From a virus: DNA of 41,316 nucleotides. Below the pieces are notes generated by a model. That model was not told the DNA's origin. It saw only the letters and a program-made list of their open reading frames with translations, and searched no databases. The stretch spans positions 1-41,316 of IMG/VR virus record IMGVR_UViG_3300010157_000114. One strand, 5' to 3'. Positions 38,517 through 41,316 of the stretch are shown here, in pieces. The translations under genes were made by a program, and so were the position numbers. How positions within the stretch are numbered: the stretch's first letter is position 1; the number at the start of each line of letters is the position of its first letter.

Positions 38517-39295
38517 AGCCATTTATTGACCAATCTTTTTGGAGCGACCCCGACATCGAGGCCGCAAAGACCGGGGTGAAGCTGGCGGCACTTTGGCTCA
38601 TCACGAACACGCAGACCTCGCTTCTCGGCATTTGCGGAGCGTCGGCGGCGCGGTTCACCTTCGAGACGGGACTTCCGCCGGAAGCCCTTGACGCGACACT
38701 GCAAGCCCTTCCAAAGTCCTTCCAGCGGTTCGGTGGAGTCATTTTCCTGCGGAACTACATGCGGCACCAGTTCGGAAGCGGGGAGACTTTGACGAAAAAC
38801 AACTTCTTTAAGGCACTGAAAACATTGTTTCGAGCGATCAAAGACGATGATTTGAAGGCTGCGGTGTTGTCTGAATATCCTGAATTTGATTCTTCAACAA
38901 CCCCTTCCCAAGGGCTTCCTAAGCCCAAGGAAGGGAAGGAAGGGGAAGTACAGGAAAGGGAAGGGAAGATCCGCGCGAGGCGGAAAAGAACACCGCTCGC
39001 CTGCCCTGCCTTTGCCGAGTTTTGGGCGGCGTATCCGAAAAGGGAGGCCGTCGCCGACGCTGAACAGGCATGGATTGCCAACGGATGCGCAGCATTACTG
39101 CCTCAGATTCTCGCCAGCGTGCTCGCCCGCAAGTCGTCTGCCGGATGGACAAAGGACGGGGGCCAGTTCATTCCGCTTCCTGCGACATGGCTAAACCGGC
39201 GCGGATGGGAAGATCAGCCCACAGTTACCACCAACGGAACCAAACCCGCCGCCAGCTACTACCTGCCCGGCGTGGGCATGGTGAACGCGAAATAA
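38513..39295 (+). CDS. Putative replication initiator / helicase loader
   Basis: A 260-residue protein. The N-terminal 110 residues (WSDPDIEAAKTGVKLAALWL, AARFTFETGLPPEALDATLQ) look like a winged-helix domain, followed by a charged linker (KPKEGKEGEVQEREGKI). The C-terminus (FAEFWAAYPKREAVADAEQA, and later LPATWLNRRGWEDQ) is the domain found at the end of phage replication initiators and DnaD-like proteins. It directly precedes the DnaB-type helicase gene, so it probably recruits that helicase to the origin. Confidence 0.75.
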   Translation: MKPFIDQSFWSDPDIEAAKTGVKLAALWLITNTQTSLLGICGASAARFTFETGLPPEALDATLQALPKSFQRFGGVIFLRNYMRHQFGSGETLTKNNFFKALKTLFRAIKDDDLKAAVLSEYPEFDSSTTPSQGLPKPKEGKEGEVQEREGKIRARRKRTPLACPAFAEFWAAYPKREAVADAEQAWIANGCAALLPQILASVLARKSSAGWTKDGGQFIPLPATWLNRRGWEDQPTVTTNGTKPAASYYLPGVGMVNAK

Positions 39296-39298
39296 TCC

Positions 39299-40612
39299 AT
39301 GCAACCAGCCTTTAATCTCGCAGTCCCGTTCGATTCTGACGCGGAAAAGGGCATTCTCGCCTCAATCCTGCTCGCGCCGGTTGCCGTGCTTTCCCTTTGC
39401 GCTTCGGCCTGCATCACGAAATCCTCGTTTTACGCTCCATCGCACGGCGTTATTTTCGAGACTATCACGGAAACGCAGGCCGCATCGAAGCCGCTCGACT
39501 TCATCGTGCTGGCATCCGCCTTGCGGGAATCGGGGAGGCTAGAGGAAGTTGGCGGAGCGGCGGCGCTCAACGAGCTTTTCGTTTTCCTGCCCACCGCTGC
39601 GAACGCCTCGCACTACATCGGCATTGTCGCGAAAGCCGCCCTTGCACGCCGCGCATACTCACTTGGGGAGAAACTACGCACCGCAGCGTTCGACGCCGAA
39701 TTTGACCCCGTGGCGGCGCTTGCCGAGGCACAGCAGGAGATTGTCGCGATGCTCACGCGCAACCGGGCAGGCGCGAAATCCACGAAGGAAATCATCCGCG
39801 AAATCTGCTTTGAAGTCATCAACGGCAAAACCAACAGCGATGTGCTTCCCACCGGCATCGCGGGGATGGATGCGATGCTTCAACTCAACCGCTCCGATTA
39901 CCTCGTCATCCCCGGCCCTACGTCATCGGGTAAGTCGGCGCTTGCCGCGCAAATCTGCATCGCGATGGCAAAGCAGGGGGCGCGCGTGCTTTACGTGCCG
40001 CTGGAAATGAGTGCAAAGCAAGTGCTCACCCGCGCCATAGCCAGCGAGAGCGGATGGAACGCAGACCGCGTGCGCGGAATCACCATCGCCGCCAGCCGCC
40101 AGAACAACCCAGACCTCGACGAGGAAGCGCGCGAAGCGCAGGTGAAATTCTCCGAGGGCGCTTACAAAATCGCCAACCTTGACATTGCCGTGCGGGACGA
40201 CATCACCGACCTCGACGGCATCCTCGCGATGGCTCGCGCGCACGCGGCAGAAAAGCCGCTGGACGTGCTGTGCGTGGATTATCCGGCGCTAATGTCCATG
40301 CGTGGCACGTTCGAGCGGCGGCAACTCGCGCTGGCGCACGCTTCGCAATCGTTTAAGCGGTTCGCAACTGAGATCCGCGGACTCGTCATCACGCCCTCCC
40401 AAGTGAACAAAGACGGCGGCACACGCGAGGCGGCAGACTTCGAGAACGACGCCAATGCCATCCTCGCAGTGAGCTTTGACCCTGACAACGAATCCAAGCG
40501 CATCGTGCGAATTGCCAAGCAGCGCGACGGCGAACGCGGGCAGGCATTACCGCTGGAATGGCACGGCTCTACCACATGCTTTCACGACACATCAAAACAC
40601 ATCCCGCAATGA
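39299..40612 (+). CDS. DnaB-type replicative helicase
   Basis: A 437-residue protein with an N-terminal DnaB-like domain (residues 8-120), then the RecA-type helicase domain. Walker A is GPTSSGKS (206-213), Walker B is VLCVDY (323-328), and a SQVNKDGG segment (367-374) and KQRDGERG (408-415) are the usual DnaB motifs. It forms a hexamer that unwinds the phage replication fork. No phage DNA polymerase is visible, so host replisome use is likely. Confidence 0.92.
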   Translation: MQPAFNLAVPFDSDAEKGILASILLAPVAVLSLCASACITKSSFYAPSHGVIFETITETQAASKPLDFIVLASALRESGRLEEVGGAAALNELFVFLPTAANASHYIGIVAKAALARRAYSLGEKLRTAAFDAEFDPVAALAEAQQEIVAMLTRNRAGAKSTKEIIREICFEVINGKTNSDVLPTGIAGMDAMLQLNRSDYLVIPGPTSSGKSALAAQICIAMAKQGARVLYVPLEMSAKQVLTRAIASESGWNADRVRGITIAASRQNNPDLDEEAREAQVKFSEGAYKIANLDIAVRDDITDLDGILAMARAHAAEKPLDVLCVDYPALMSMRGTFERRQLALAHASQSFKRFATEIRGLVITPSQVNKDGGTREAADFENDANAILAVSFDPDNESKRIVRIAKQRDGERGQALPLEWHGSTTCFHDTSKHIPQ

Positions 40613-40920
40613 CCGGCCAACCAACACCTGAGACAGTCACGACCGGCGTGCACAACGACGCGCTGCTGCGCCTGCACATCACGACCGCCGAGCGGGACGA
40701 CGCCCGCGCCGAGCAGGACATCGCCTTCAGCCTCGGCGAACACGCCATGCTCTGCGTGCATCACACGGACGCCGAGCGTGTCGCGAACACCGTTGGCGGG
40801 AATTGCCCGATCTGCAACAAGGCGCAGATTCGCCAACTCCGCGCCGAGCGGGACGCGCTCGCAAAGGAGCGGGACGCACTCCTTACCGAACTCGACGAAG
40901 CCGCGAAGGGGAACGCATGA
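40609..40920 (+). CDS. Hypothetical protein with CxxC and coiled coil
   Basis: A 103-residue protein. The N-terminal half is helical (TTAERDDARAEQDIAFSLGE), a CPIC knuckle lies near residue 65, and the C-terminus is a coiled coil (RQLRAERDALAKERDALLTE). It overlaps the helicase stop as ATGA. No family is recognised. Confidence 0.55.
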   Translation: MTGQPTPETVTTGVHNDALLRLHITTAERDDARAEQDIAFSLGEHAMLCVHHTDAERVANTVGGNCPICNKAQIRQLRAERDALAKERDALLTELDEAAKGNA

Positions 40921-41048
40921 GCGGACGCCCGAGATCGAGGCAGCGAGAGGAGGACGAGTACGCGAACGTGCAGCCGCCGCCGGAAGCGCCCGGGCAGGCG
41001 CTCACCGCTCTCACCACCCTATGCGACCAATGGGAGGCCACCCGATGA
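40917..41048 (+). CDS. Hypothetical 43-residue protein
   Basis: It begins MSGRPRSRQREEDEYANVQP, a basic-acidic N-terminus followed by a helix (GQALTALTTLCDQWEATR). Overlaps on both sides as ATGA support translation. Function unknown. Confidence 0.45.
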   Translation: MSGRPRSRQREEDEYANVQPPPEAPGQALTALTTLCDQWEATR

Positions 41049-41167
41049 CGCAGGTGGACATGTTCCCTGCCCTCCCGCGCCGCCTCACGCACGCGGAGAT
41101 CCTCGCCGGGTTTGCCGAGCTTTTGCGCGCGGTGGAGGCGATGACGTTTTGGCACCCCTACCCGTAA
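41045..41167 (+). CDS. Hypothetical 40-residue protein
   Basis: It begins MTQVDMFPALPRRLTHAEIL and is mostly one amphipathic helix followed by a short hydrophobic end (MTFWHPYP). It overlaps its upstream neighbour as ATGA. It is the last complete gene of the window. Confidence 0.45.
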   Translation: MTQVDMFPALPRRLTHAEILAGFAELLRAVEAMTFWHPYP

Positions 41168-41172
41168 CTCCC

Positions 41173-41316
41173 ATGCCCACGCACTTGACCCGCCCCCACC
41201 GCGGCTGCCGTCTGCGCGACTGCGGTGCCCCTGACTGCCCTACGTGCGCCGGCGCCGAGGCCGCGCGGATCTACCGCGAGCAGCAGGAATGCGACCACGA
41301 GGAGCACGACCACGGC
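41173..41316 (+). CDS. Start of a small Cys-rich protein, cut by the right edge (copy R)
   Basis: The frame starts MPTHLTRPHRGCRLRDCGAP and continues 48 residues to the edge with DCPTCAG and a His/Asp/Glu-rich end. The spaced Cys residues (C12, C17, C22 and C25) suggest a zinc site. The first 17 residues match those of the partial gene at 53-1 on the other strand, apart from one Arg/Pro difference. Downstream codons are absent from the left copy because that copy is cut sooner. Confidence 0.6.
   Translation, partial: MPTHLTRPHRGCRLRDCGAPDCPTCAGAEAARIYREQQECDHEEHDHG
41194..41225. repeat. Terminal inverted repeat, right copy
   Basis: These 32 bases are the exact reverse complement of 1-32. 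The match continues imperfectly to about 41170. It lies within the start of the small Cys-rich gene. The window continues 91 bases past it. Confidence 0.9.

Noticed and set aside
1-41316. tRNA genes, integrase, attachment sites and U-tract terminators
   Set aside because: I looked for cloverleaf arms, tyrosine or serine recombinase motifs and hairpins followed by T-runs and found none that were convincing.

Overview
The window looks like most of the genome of a tailed double-stranded DNA phage (siphovirus-like head and tail genes). It is GC-rich, tightly packed and almost all on the + strand. The host cannot be named from the sequence. Most genes lack a Shine-Dalgarno sequence, many have C/A-rich leaders or possible leaderless starts, and promoters look sigma70-like (TTGACA). 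This would fit a bacterium that relies little on Shine-Dalgarno pairing, such as Verrucomicrobiota or Planctomycetota, but that is a guess. I see no integrase, no CI-type repressor, no tRNA and no CRISPR array.

Layout. Positions 1-1330 hold a short leftward block: the start of a small cysteine-rich gene running off the left edge, a 77-residue gene with its own promoter, a winged-helix replication-type protein and a zinc-ribbon protein whose leader carries a strong hairpin. Positions 1682-4828 hold small genes followed by the terminase (GpA family). Positions 4825-14035 are the head module: gpW-like joining protein, a lambda-type portal fused to a C-terminal JAMM-like HNHP domain, scaffold/protease candidate, decoration protein, major capsid protein and cement protein, with three separate glycosyltransferase-like genes and a small HTH gene inserted among them. 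Positions 14039-24050 are the tail module: connectors, tail tube candidate, tail assembly protein, tape measure, distal tail proteins and a long repetitive fibre. Positions 24057-26010 are a lysis cassette: coiled-coil protein, two holin candidates, lipoprotein, M15-type endolysin and a tiny membrane protein.

Positions 26011-26228 are non-coding and rich in inverted repeats. A leftward pair of small zinc proteins follows (26229-26665). Positions 26764-35423 are an accessory/early region of many small genes, including a PP-loop (PAPS reductase-like) protein, RusA resolvase (leftward), a putative regulator, an SSB-like protein with an acidic tail and an ASCH-domain protein. Positions 35443-40612 carry the DNA metabolism block: SNF2-type helicase, DNA methyltransferase, HNH nuclease, replication initiator/helicase loader and DnaB-type helicase. 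Three more small genes follow, then the start of a gene that runs off the right edge.

The most notable observations are these. (1) Both ends of the window carry the start of the same small gene in opposite orientation, as two diverged copies. (2) A recurring promoter form places the start codon 6-9 nt after the -10 box, which predicts leaderless mRNAs. (3) The portal protein is fused to a JAMM-like domain through a duplicated 51-bp linker and is followed by a tiny acidic gene. (4) The convergent gap after the lysis genes contains a structured element with a 17-bp closing stem.
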